Both the position numbers and the translations under genes were made by a program. 64,000 nt of DNA from Allomyces macrogynus ATCC 38327 (taxonomy: Eukaryota > Blastocladiomycota > Blastocladiomycetes > Blastocladiales > Blastocladiaceae): contig GG745346.1 of NCBI GenBank assembly GCA_000151295.1, positions 724,064-788,063 of the forward strand, read 5' to 3'. Positions 1 to 8,710 of this stretch are shown here, piece after piece. The first letter of the stretch is position 1, and every line of letters starts with the position of its first letter. The notes under the pieces were generated by a model, which made no database searches, was not told the origin of the DNA, and worked only from the letters and a program-made list of their open reading frames with translations.

Positions 1-69
1 CGATTTTAATTAAGCATCCGGCCGTCGGATACCGGCCGTTGCGCACTTGCGTAAGGAGATGCTGACAAG

Positions 70-230
70 AACCTGTACTCGCGGGACAAGCAGCGTCACT
101 GCACCATCTGCTACGTCAAGGGAAAAGAGCCGTGGTGCTGGACAAATCGTTGCAGGCCGCGCGGCGGTGGCAGGAACTTCTGCGACGAGTGCCCAAGGGC
201 AAGCCGCACTTTCATTGCATCAAGATCTGA
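70..230 (+). pseudogene. 3' exon of a cysteine-rich secreted protein gene, cut by the window edge
   Basis: Only the last exon lies in the window; the 69 bases before it look like intron and end in AG. The frame opens YSRDKQRHCTICYVKGK and goes on through WC and FCDEC, the C-terminal pattern of the cysteine-rich family found throughout this window. After the CDECP segment the frame runs past the position where other members stop. One base earlier or later near position 195 would give a short tail ending in a Cys, Ile, Lys segment and a TGA at 228-230, as in the intact member at 23200. I read this as a one-base frameshift, which may be a real mutation or a sequencing error. The 5' exon with signal peptide is outside the window. 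Confidence 0.5.
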
Positions 231-903
231 TGCGTCGCGGGTGGATGCTGCGCGCGCGGTAGGTGTCGCGCAAGCTGCATTTCGCTGCTCATCCTACCCA
301 TATTTCTCCGGTCTGGCAGCCTGGGCTGGTTTGGGGTCTTGGCGATTGGTTTTGGCCAAGGAGTCTGCGGTCTTCTGTGCCTGCAAGTAAATAAATCGTG
401 ATTCACACTGTGCCGTCGTAATGTTGTTCCTGCCCAACGAAAAGGAAAAAATATGAATGCAGCAAGAAGCCGAAGTACTGATCCGTCGACTGTCACGATT
501 CGACCAATTGCATGGGCGCTGGGGAAGTGCGATGCTCCTTTTTCGCGCTTTGTTTTCTTGTCTGTTCTGTTCTGCTCTTGCGTTCTCTTTCTGCTTCGCT
601 GCTTCGCTCCTGAGAACCGTCACAGCCCGGCGTCAGGCTGCGCTGTGTGAAACATGGAGTCGTGTCGTTGGCACCGCTCTGGCCGGGTGAGGGGGAGGTG
701 AGTGTGCGCGATGCCTGCGCGCTCGTTTCTCCACGCACGTTGCCATCAACTCAGAGTTCACAGCGCGACCATCACTCCCCTCTATATTCGTGCTCATCGT
801 TCGCATCCGATTTCGCTTCCTTCCCCACCCCGCCCAAGTCGACCCATTGCCCCGCACAAGTCGCCTGCCAACTCTGCGGATCCGACCCGACCGAACCCCA
901 AGC
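231..903. other. Intergenic; promoter region of the decayed copy at 904
   Basis: I see no gene here. The stretch from about 600 resembles the sequence upstream of the copies at 4700 and 5515, so the duplication unit includes the promoter. Confidence 0.5.
742..763 (+). promoter_or_regulatory. Shared upstream element, copy A
   Basis: GCCATCAACTCAGAGTTCAC lies about 160 bp before the degraded start codon at 904. Close versions lie at 4601 and 5319, at similar places ahead of related copies. Conservation inside otherwise diverged upstream DNA suggests a regulatory site, but it may simply mark recent duplication. Confidence 0.35.
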
Positions 904-1402
904 ACGACCCGTACCGCGGCGCTCCTGCTCCTCGCGATCCTCGCGGTCCTCGCTGCGCAGGCCGCTTTTGTCGACATTGCGACCGACACGCCCAAGACCG
1001 ACATTCTGAACCCAATGCTGTCATCGGACTTGCTGAATCAGACACCCACGACCGACGCGCCGAACCCGACGCCCAGCATCGACATGCCCATTGGCTCGAC
1101 CGCCGAGTGCCCGTACTGCCCCATGGGCCGGTGCTTCAACTGCCCACGCGGGTTTGACTGCTGGTTCGCATCGCATCTCTTCATTTCCGCTCGCCCACAG
1201 TCGGCGGCTCACCTGTCGTCGGCCTGCACCACGCTCGTCTGGAGGTATTCGCGTGACAACTGCCGTCACTGCCGTGAGTGGATGTGCTACGTACAAGGAT
1301 CGGTGGCAGTATTCTAACAACGGCCGGTGGTGGAACCGCGGCTGGAAAAGGACTGCGAGACGTGCTGGATCGACGACTGGGCCCGCAGCCACTGCAGGGT
1401 AG
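904..1402 (+). pseudogene. Decayed cysteine-rich secreted protein gene (sister of the copy at 5515)
   Basis: Aligned by eye with the intact gene at 5515, it keeps the hydrophobic leader, the Thr/Pro-rich linker, the block CPYCPMGRCFNC and the exon 1 end TGCTG followed by GT (exon 1 to 1163, exon 2 from 1245). Three defects are visible. The position of the start codon reads ACG (904-906) where the sister has ATG. Exon 2 opens YSRDNCRHC but an extra base follows, and the frame stops at TAA 1315-1317. Beyond that, a conserved segment ending in a Cys-Trp pair and SHC can be recovered only by switching frame. It is most likely non-functional. A start further upstream in the same frame exists but would give a long leader unlike any other member. 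Confidence 0.65.
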
Positions 1403-1950
1403 TGGATCGCGCCGGCATTCGCGCGCTGCCGTCAACGTCGGCATGACGCAACGCGACGTGCGGCAGGGATTGTGGACCACAGCGGCGGCGGTGGGTGGAC
1501 TGGAGGGGTTGGTGGTGGCTGGATGTGCCGCCAATCTTTTGGGTCGTTTGTTGGCGATTGGAGTGGCTGTTCCGCGACCGAAGATCCTCGGGTTGTGATT
1601 GATCAAATGAACGCGCGCTGTCATTTTGGCTCGCGCAGGTCCGATGCTTTTCACGCAGCTCAAGTCAAGTCGTGCTCCCCCGCGTGGCACCAATCAATAA
1701 GGGCAAATCGTTCACACCACCTCTAGCTCCCTTCTCCACCTAGAGCCTTTATAACATTTTGAATGGTGTCCCAATGGCGAAGTCATTGCGCACATTGACT
1801 GGCCATTTCTTTTCGCGACACCCACACCACCGCCCACGACTACCATGAATCGATCCGCTTCATAGAGTCAGTTACACGCTCGCCACAGCAACACTGTTCA
1901 GTTAGTTGCCAATATTATTATATTTGGCTCGTAGCGCTATCAACGCGCGG
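1403..1950. other. Intergenic, 3' region of the decayed copy
   Basis: No gene recognised. A TTTATAAC motif at about 1747 could be a TATA box for a gene that has since decayed. Confidence 0.4.
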
Positions 1951-2570
1951 TTTAACTTGACTCCGCTGTCAAGCGTGCGTTATCCCTGTTCGTATGTGCC
2001 GCGGTCGTGCCACTGATCTTGCTTGTGGGACCGAAGGTCGCACGCACTGTCCTGCCTGCGAGAGTTGCGGCCACGTATGTGACTCTTTTCCTGGGCTCCG
2101 TGGCTGTGACCACAGTCCTGGTCGTCCGCTTGGGCATGTGTGCAAGGTCCTGTTTGCAACAGGGATGACGCCAGTTGCGCGGTTGGACTGTGACCAATCC
2201 TCGCTGACGGCCTCGTTCTGCGCACAGGCGAACGCTCCATCTTACTGAAGCTGGATCATGTGCGACGGTTGCGGACGCGCCAGCAGCAAGGGCGGGTGGA
2301 GAAGATAATGACGCTCGCGCTCTTTGCGCCCCACGCGACGTTTACGAATCAAGAAAGTGCTCTTCGCGTCGCATATGTGGTCGAGGTGCCAGATTGCTGA
2401 TCGCCGGGGCCTTTTGTTGTCTACTACTCACCACTCGCGACCAGACCTGAAACCGTTTTTCCTGTGGCAACCGCGGAAGCACCAGTGGCGCTGGCAGGTG
2501 GAGAAGGCAATATTAGTCCTACTTTTTCGACTTCTGCACATCACGGGCCTGCCGTGTAACATTTCAGCTG
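1951..2570 (+). pseudogene. Possible relic of a membrane-protein gene
   Basis: Frame pieces have protein-like composition without forming one open frame. Around 1985-2150 there is a strongly hydrophobic stretch (VVPLILLVGPKVARTVLPAR followed by a second hydrophobic run). After a possible short intron a charged segment starts ERSILLKLDHVRRLRTRQQQ near 2228 and continues to a TGA at about 2400; a third piece in the same frame ends about 2570. The two hydrophobic runs followed by a charged tail recall the last helix and tail of a receptor or transporter, but I cannot assign a family. No start codon or convincing 5' exon is visible. Confidence 0.25.
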
Positions 2571-2647
2571 CGCGCGTCTCAAGTCAATGCTCCACGCCGT
2601 CACGCACAACATGAAATGTGGAGCTGCTCAATGTAGCTGTGGACGCC

Positions 2648-2743
2648 CGTTGGACAAAAGAAATCGCCACCTGCAATGCCTCTATGCCTTGCTACGCTGG
2701 CATCCCTCGAAACATTTCAGGTGGCGATTTCTTTTGTCCAACG
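2648..2743. repeat. Perfect 26-bp inverted repeat (hairpin)
   Basis: Arms 2648-2673 and 2718-2743 are exact reverse complements (left arm begins CGTTGGACAAAAGAAATCGC), with a 44-base loop. The DNA around it holds no intact gene. Confidence 0.85.
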
Positions 2744-3639
2744 CTATTGCAACCTTCTCCACTGACATGCGTCTCGACCCGAAGAGCACAACCGCTGCCC
2801 ATGACGAGGTATTGCTGTCGTGCAGCATACTTGTCCACCTGGCAAGCGCGCCACCATCCCGATGCGGTCTCGTCCTTCCACACCGGCGTCTCTATTTCCA
2901 ACACAGCGATGCTCTTCTCCACCTCGAATCAGCCGTACAAAGGTGCGGGAACGTCCCTCCACGCCGCCACGCGATCGAGAGTGTCGTTAAGAACCTTACA
3001 TGTAAAGCCACATCGCAGCCTCTGTATGATTGTGTAAATTCATGATCCAGACGCGCTCGCTGCCGCCCCCCCAGATCGTGCGCACCGCTTCCATCGCGTC
3101 GGGGATCTGCGCGCTGTGACTGATCCCATGTCTGGCGCTGTTTCTGGAACTCAAACGCGAGCGTGCGCGGCGCGCAAAGCTGTCGCGTCAACTCGAAACT
3201 GGAGCTAGGCTGCGCCGCATTACGGGTCCATCGTTTGGTCGTGCGCGCGCGCGCTTCCACGATCCTGCGCCGGCCGCCGGCCCCAGATCGATCTGACACC
3301 GCCGCCGCCGCTGCGCCCGCCCGCACGCGCGCGCCGTTCCCTGCTTTGTTCCCCTCAAGCAGTCGTTTGCCTGCCTCCGCGGTTGTTGGCGCAAAGACTG
3401 CACGCGCCAGCCCCGGTGGCGCACGACGACAGCACGCGGCAGCCTCTGTGGCGCGCGCGTCAGAATAAATATGCAGGCGTGGCCCGTATTACGCGCATCT
3501 CTCCTCGAATAGCATCTCAGGCTGGTCCATCTTTTGACTCTTACCCGCCCCGTTCCCGCGCGCACGCAAGCCTGATCCCCGCCCAACCACACAGCCCGCC
3601 ACGACCCTCCCCCCAATCTCTCTACCACCACCAACCACC
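2744..3639. other. No intact gene; promoter of the copy at 3640 in the last part
   Basis: On the minus strand, pieces such as IPDAMEAVRTIWGGSERVW (about 3050-3115) and EKSIAVLEIETPVWKDE (about 2870-2920) look protein-like and may be remains of exons, but they do not join into a gene I can name. An AATAAATATG stretch near 3465 is a possible TATA element for the next gene. Confidence 0.3.
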
Positions 3640-4172
3640 ATGACGCGCGCCACGACCCTCATCCTCACTCTCCTCGCCGTGCTCGCCGTGCTCGCGTCCT
3701 CGTTGGCGTCGCCTGTGCCCGACGGCCACGACTTGCGCGTCGTCGATAACACCGACGCTGATGCTGACGGCGACGACAGGCCGCGCACGGGCGCCAAGAA
3801 GGGCAAGGGCGGCGGCGGCAAGGGCGGCGGCAAGGGCGGTAAGGAGAAGAAGAAGAAGAAGTGCTGGTACGTCGACTTTCACGATCCGACCGACAGATTG
3901 GATGCTCTTTTCGCGTCTCGAGTTCTGGCCATGCCGCCCTTGCACCGCGCCGTACTGCTCTCAACCAACCAACCAACCAACCAACCGTGCCGTGTAGGTA
4001 CTCGCCGGACGGGCAAAAGCACTGCAAGAAGTGCTACAAGAAGCCCGACGGCGAGAAGTGGTGCAAGAAGTCGTCTGACTGCTACTACAAGGACGGCATG
4101 TACTATTGCCCCGAGTGTCCCAAGGATCCATCGAGCGGCGAGTCGTGCGTCTACCCGTCCAGGTCGGTGTAG
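3640..4172 (+). CDS. Small secreted cysteine-rich protein, Lys/Gly-linker type
   Basis: Exons 3640-3866 and 3998-4172; the intron (131 bp, GTACGT...TAG) splits the Trp codon of the CW pair. The product begins with a clear signal peptide (MTRATTLILTLLAVLAVLAS), followed by ASPVPDGHD, an acidic stretch, a strongly basic Lys/Gly run ending in five lysines, and the family module CWYSPDGQKHCKKCY ... WC ... DCYY ... YCPECP ... SC. The mature part has eight cysteines, an even number, as expected for disulfide pairing. The intron contains a short CCAA tandem repeat. Function unknown; secretion is inferred from the leader. The basic linker could bind an anionic surface such as cell wall, glycans or nucleic acid. 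Confidence 0.8.
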
Positions 4173-4600
4173 GCGCGCGGCGCTTTCAAGGGGGCTTTTG
4201 AGTCGTTGTGGGTCGCGGGCCGCGCCCGCCGAGTTCGTATGGTTCATCTTTCGCGAGCGGTCGCTCGCTTTGTTTTTATTCGGTTCTGCGGGTTGGCGTG
4301 TTGGTGTCGTTCGCGTTGGCCTTGCGCTTGTTGTGGTAGCTACGAAGCGAAAATTGTTGTTCTCCATTGTAATGGTCGAGTCTGGTGAGAACATGTGTTG
4401 TTTTCATTTTCTGCTCTGCTCTGTTTCCAGCTCTCTGGATCGTAGCTTCACTGCATCACTCGCCTGTCGGCAGACCGACGTCAGGGCATCGCTTGCGCCG
4501 CTTGCGACATAAAGCACCGCGTAGTTGGCTCTGACAGTTGTGAGCGGGGTGAAGTCTAGTGAGCGCGCACGATGTATGGACGCCCGCGTGCATCCGCGTT

Positions 4601-4622
4601 GCCATCATCTCAGAGATCACAG
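4601..4622 (+). promoter_or_regulatory. Shared upstream element, copy B
   Basis: GCCATCATCTCAGAGATCAC, the best match to the elements at 742 and 5319. A TATA-like CTATAAAG follows at about 4682. Confidence 0.35.
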
Positions 4623-4706
4623 TGCACGATGTTACCACCCTCCCATTGATTCCCTTCATGCCGCAAAGACCACCTCGTCCCCTATAAAGTCGGCCCATCA
4701 CTCGCA

Positions 4707-4934
4707 TTGGCCTTTTCCACCCGGCGCCAGGATGGTGGTGTCCTGATGGCGTATGTTGCTTTGGTTGGCGCAGCTTGCTCCTGGCGAGGCTGGAGTTGCC
4801 TGCTGGTCATCAGTTTGTGCCTCGCACCGTGTCTCGCAGGAGCGCGATCACGTCGTGTCAACGTGAAGCTAAGCCAAACTGCCCCGCATCACCGGGCCCC
4901 CAAGAGGTGCAATATACCGCCCAAGCCGTTGTAG
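4707..4934 (+). pseudogene. Relic of a cysteine-rich secreted protein gene
   Basis: Upstream DNA carries the shared element and a TATA motif, and downstream DNA matches the 3' region of the gene at 3640 (GGTTCTGCGGG and GGTTGGTGT blocks). Between them the TGCTG-GT and CAG-G splice context of the family can still be seen at 4801-4840, but only 34 bases apart. The last frame ends KRCNIPPKPL and stops at 4932-4934, recalling the short Cys-containing tails of other members. The signal peptide and the HC-x2-C block are not recognisable. I take it as a strongly eroded copy. Confidence 0.35.
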
Positions 4935-5318
4935 GCGCGTGGCAGCACCACCGCTGCCATGGGCCTGCAGAAGGCGTGCTTGTGTGGACCGCTATGTGGG
5001 CCGCGCGGCCTGTAGAAGTCGTTTGGATTGTCTTTGTCGGGATCCCGCTCAAGTGTTTGATATTCTTGGTTCTGCGGGCTGGTTGGTTGGTGTTGGTGGC
5101 ATGATGGCCACGAGCAAATTTTTAGTTGTCTATTTGTGGCGGGCGAGTCTTTTGAACACGCTGTCTTGATCAATTGTGCTCAACTCTTGCTCGTGCGCTC
5201 TCCGTCGCTCCTTGGAACCGTCGCAGTCGCAAACCGGTGTCAGGCGCCGTGTGCGACATGAAGGGCAGCCTTGGAACTGTCGCAGGCAGGGTGAAGTGAC
5301 GTAAAGCGCACGCGCGCC

Positions 5319-5340
5319 GCCATCAGCTCAGGGATCAGCA
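5319..5340 (+). promoter_or_regulatory. Shared upstream element, copy C
   Basis: GCCATCAGCTCAGGGATCAG, about 175 bp before the ATG at 5515; related to the sites at 742 and 4601. A GATAAAAG motif at about 5387 may serve as TATA box. Confidence 0.35.
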
Positions 5341-5514
5341 CCCAATCGATCAGCTCTGCCGCCGCCCCCACGTCGGCGCGACCACCGATAAAAGTGGACG
5401 CACAACTCGCGCCGGTTCTCGCTCCCTTCTCCACCCAGTGCTGACCGTATTCGGACCGCCCAAGCTAATCACTTGCCTCTCCCGCGTCGCCAGCCGCTGA
5501 CATCTATACCAATC

Positions 5515-6014
5515 ATGATCCGCACCGCGACACTTCTGCTCCTCGCGCTCCTCGCGGTCCTCGCCGCGCAGGCCGCGCGCGCTGACACCACGACGGGCCC
5601 GGGCGCCACCGACATGCCGACGCCAACGACCGAGGTCCTGAACCCGACGCCAACGACCGACGAGCCCATCCCGACGCCATCGATCGACGCGCCGATTGGC
5701 GTGACCGCCGAGTGTCCGTACTGCCCGATGGGCCGGTGCTTCAATTGCCCGAAAGAAAACGAGTGCTGGTTCGTATCGGCGAGCTCTTTTTTGTTTCTGG
5801 TGCGCGCGCAGTCCGTTTCCCAGCGTCGGCGTCGTTCCCACCACCTGTGCACAGGTACTCGACCGACAACCAGCAACACTGCCGCGGGGAGCTGTGCTAC
5901 TATAAGAACATGCGCCAGTACTGCACCAACGGCCGGTGCTGGCCGCGCCGCCGCAAAAAGTATTGCGAGACGTGCTGGACCGACGAGCGCGGCCGCAGCC
6001 ATTGCACCCGGTAG
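5515..6014 (+). CDS. Small secreted cysteine-rich protein, Thr/Pro-linker type with extra Cys block
   Basis: Exons 5515-5768 and 5855-6014; the 86 bp intron falls in the Trp codon as in the other members. The product has a signal peptide (MIRTATLLLLALLAVLAAQA), then a linker of imperfect TPTTD/NPTPTTD repeats typical of O-glycosylated stalks, then a five-cysteine block (ECPYCPMGRCFNC ... ECW) found only in this copy and its decayed sister at 904. The C-terminal module YSTDNQQHC ... CYY ... YC ... RCW ... YCETCW ... HC brings the total to twelve cysteines. It lacks the SPVPD sequence of other members. Start chosen because it gives a perfect leader; an in-frame ATG 42 bp upstream is less likely. 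Function unknown. Confidence 0.78.
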
Positions 6015-7177
6015 AGCGGTCGGACGCGGATGCGACGCGACGCGCACTGCCCGCGGCGGACCGGGCGTGTTGCGCGAGTGTGCTGGCGGTGGGCTGCTGG
6101 TTGTGCAAGAGGGAGTCACTGGTGGCGGCCAGGAGGTGCTGTTGGTTTGTTTTGTTGGCCGTTTCCTTGCGACCAAAGAGCGTCAAAGTGTCTCGTTGTC
6201 GATTTTGTCGTGGATCAATGTATTGGGCTTTGGTCGTCTCTGTTGGATCGCTGATCCTCGGCGCGTCTCAGGTGGTCCGAATCTTCGGCCATTCATCTTC
6301 CTCGCGCCCGGCGAAGACGCGCTCCACGGACGACCACTTCGATAATACAACAAAATGTCCAAATGAAATCGCGAATCACACACCCTTTCACGTCACGCCC
6401 AAGGGCGCCCCGCTTGCCCAGCGCCCGGTGCGCATCCCTTTCCCCGGCCGCCCAATCCCGGACCAGCTTGGAGAGCACCCAGAAGCGCATGTCGCGCGCG
6501 TGGTCGTGCGGCAGGGCGTGTTGATCGCTTCACGTGTGGAGCAGAGGGCGCGTTGTGAAGAACAACACAAGGCCGAACGTGACCGCGTTGTCGTGTCTCT
6601 CGCCGTCGTCTCGCATCCGTGATCATCTCGCAGGAACATCGCGCCGTTGGCCGAGATCGTGTCTCCTCTGCTTCCCGCCCGCCCGTCGCGCCAAGGGCCC
6701 GATCCAAGTACCCGCAAAGCATCGTTCGAGGTAAAAGCCCAGCTCGGCCGCCCTGTGCCGCGCCCCACCCCTGTTCGCAGCCGCGCCCTGACAAGGCTCG
6801 CACCCGCCCACGGCAAGCCTCCCCTGCCATCTTCAAATAGCACGATTTTAGCGGCCTCACCCTCTCTCCTTCTCCTCGCTCTCTCCGCCATCAATTCGCC
6901 GGATCCTTGCGACGCTCGCTCGACTATATTCTTCCTCTCGCTCTCGGCCCGCACCGCTGCGCCGAGCGCACTCTCCAGCCCTCTACTCCGACTAGACACT
7001 CTCCTCACGCTCCTCGCGCTCCACCGTGGCGCGCCGACCCGATCCTCTCGCGCGCGTCCGGCCTTCGATACCAAATCTTATCCTCTACCCGCTTCTTTGC
7101 CCGCAACGATCCCGCATCGTGCCATTCTTTCCAGCCATCCCTGGCTCTTTCAACCCCCGCGGCGACTCTGATCCATC
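6015..7177. other. Intergenic
   Basis: Holds the 3' region of the copy at 5515 and the promoter of the gene at 7178. Open frames here, including a 228-codon one on the minus strand, have arginine-rich composition expected of non-coding GC-rich DNA. Confidence 0.5.
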
Positions 7178-8387
7178 ATGGGTAACCAACCGAGGTACTA
7201 CGCCTTGATCACGCGCCCAACCTCCTCGCTCCATCCCTGACCACCGCCGCCGCCTGCCCCCACTCCGTTCAGCGCCATCCAGCCGGAAGGCCCCCTGTCC
7301 GCGACCGGCACTGCCGGCCCCGTCGCGTCGTCCGACCCCTTCATCAAGCGCCCCTTCACCCCACCGCATCCGCTGACCCCCACGCACTCGACCGCATCGC
7401 CCTCCCCCTCGTCGAACCTTCCGTCGGCCTCGGAATCTGCATCGACGCCGCCCACGCCCTCGTCCGTCAACGCATGGCCCGCCAACTTCGGGTCCCACTT
7501 GGTCGCGGCGCGGTCCGTGAACCGCGGTCGGCGCGCGCGCCCGCGCACCGCCGCCGCCGTCCCGCCCAAGCACGTGCAGGACATGGCTGCGCACGCGAGT
7601 GCCGCCCCGTCCCCGATCAAGGCCACGAACGTGTGGGGTGCCGGGACCGACGAGAGCACCGCGGCGGCGGCGCTCGCCACACAGCACGTGCTCGACGCGG
7701 CGGGCGCGCACGCGGCCGAGCCCGCGACCAGTGCCGCGGGCCGCGTCTCGGCCGGATCGTCGTCGTCGTGCGTGTTTGCGCCCGCTGAGGTCGCGACGGT
7801 CGCGGCCACGTGCACGTGCGCCGCGGCGGCCCGTGCCGAGCCGGCCGACACGACCGAGGTCAAGATGCTGCTCACGCCGCTGTCAGCGTCGTACCGGTGG
7901 AAGTTTGAGGTGCACTTGCTGCACCAACTCTACTATGCCGGGCTCGTCGAGGAACAGGTGTGCCGGCACGTCGAGATTTTGCTGCACCAAGGGCGGTCCG
8001 GCAGTATGAACGCGAATTTGCGCGCTGCGTTTGAGTGGTACCAGAGCCAGCTCGTGCATGGGCAGGCCGAGATGGTGGAGCTCGCGCGCCGGATGCGCCG
8101 CTTTGCGTCCTACGTACGGTTATTGACTAGTCGAGCACGCGTGCACTGACGCCCAATCTAATCGCGTTTTGAATCACGTCGTGTAGAACATTTACTTCTG
8201 CAAGATGATGCAATGGGACGCGCAGTGGGTCGAAATTTCGTCGTCTACCAACGGCAACCAGATCACCAAGCACTTCAAGTACGACAGCGCCGCGTCGCTG
8301 CCGCCGTTCCCGCGCGTCGTGCTGGCCATGCCGTGCCCGGTCCACGCGGCGGCGGCGGCGGCCGACGACAAGGACATGACCGCATGA
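7178..8387 (+). CDS. Unrecognised protein, Ser/Pro-rich N-terminus with a conserved-looking helical C-terminal domain
   Basis: I propose exons 7178-7194, 7273-8113 and 8187-8387, giving 352 residues with consistent phases at both introns. The first exon is only 17 bp (MGNQP plus part of a Ser codon). Residues up to about 225 are rich in Ser, Pro, Thr and Ala with little order expected. The part after that is different: YRWKFEVHLLHQLYYAGLVE, then an ILLHQGRSGSMNANLR segment, WYQSQLVHGQAEMVELARR, and after the last intron IYFCKMMQWDAQWVEI. It reads as a folded, mainly helical domain of about 120 residues, but I cannot name the family. No signal peptide or membrane segment. Confidence 0.6.
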
Positions 8388-8710
8388 TGTTGGACACGCG
8401 GCCGACGGAGGGGGACACTGCTGGATGATGGGAAGACTTTGGCGCACAATTACTTGCATTTTGATTAGATCGATTGGATTTCCTCGCACGGCATGTTTTT
8501 CGAGTACTCTTTTCGCGGCGCGCTCTTCGCTATTTTTCAGCCTTGGCCCAGATCGCGAAGAGCAATCTCTCGCGCCAGCTCGGAGCGGGAGCGCTTCGGG
8601 GCGCACCTGCTCGATACAACGCCGAAAGAACGCAAGATCCGAGAATCGTGGTTGTATCCGTTACCTCGTCACAACTTCGTCAAGTCCTCCCCGCCACCCA
8701 CACCGGTCTT
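8388..8710. other. Convergent 3' regions
   Basis: Nothing recognised between two genes that end towards each other. Confidence 0.5.

Noticed and set aside
3163..3468. Plus-strand frame of 101 codons before the gene at 3640
   Set aside because: Low-complexity Ala/Arg/Pro composition and no leader; it occupies the promoter region.
6388..7074. Open frame of 228 codons on the minus strand
   Set aside because: Arg/Ala/Gly-rich without domain, start context or splice support; it lies in a promoter region and overlaps other equally open frames.
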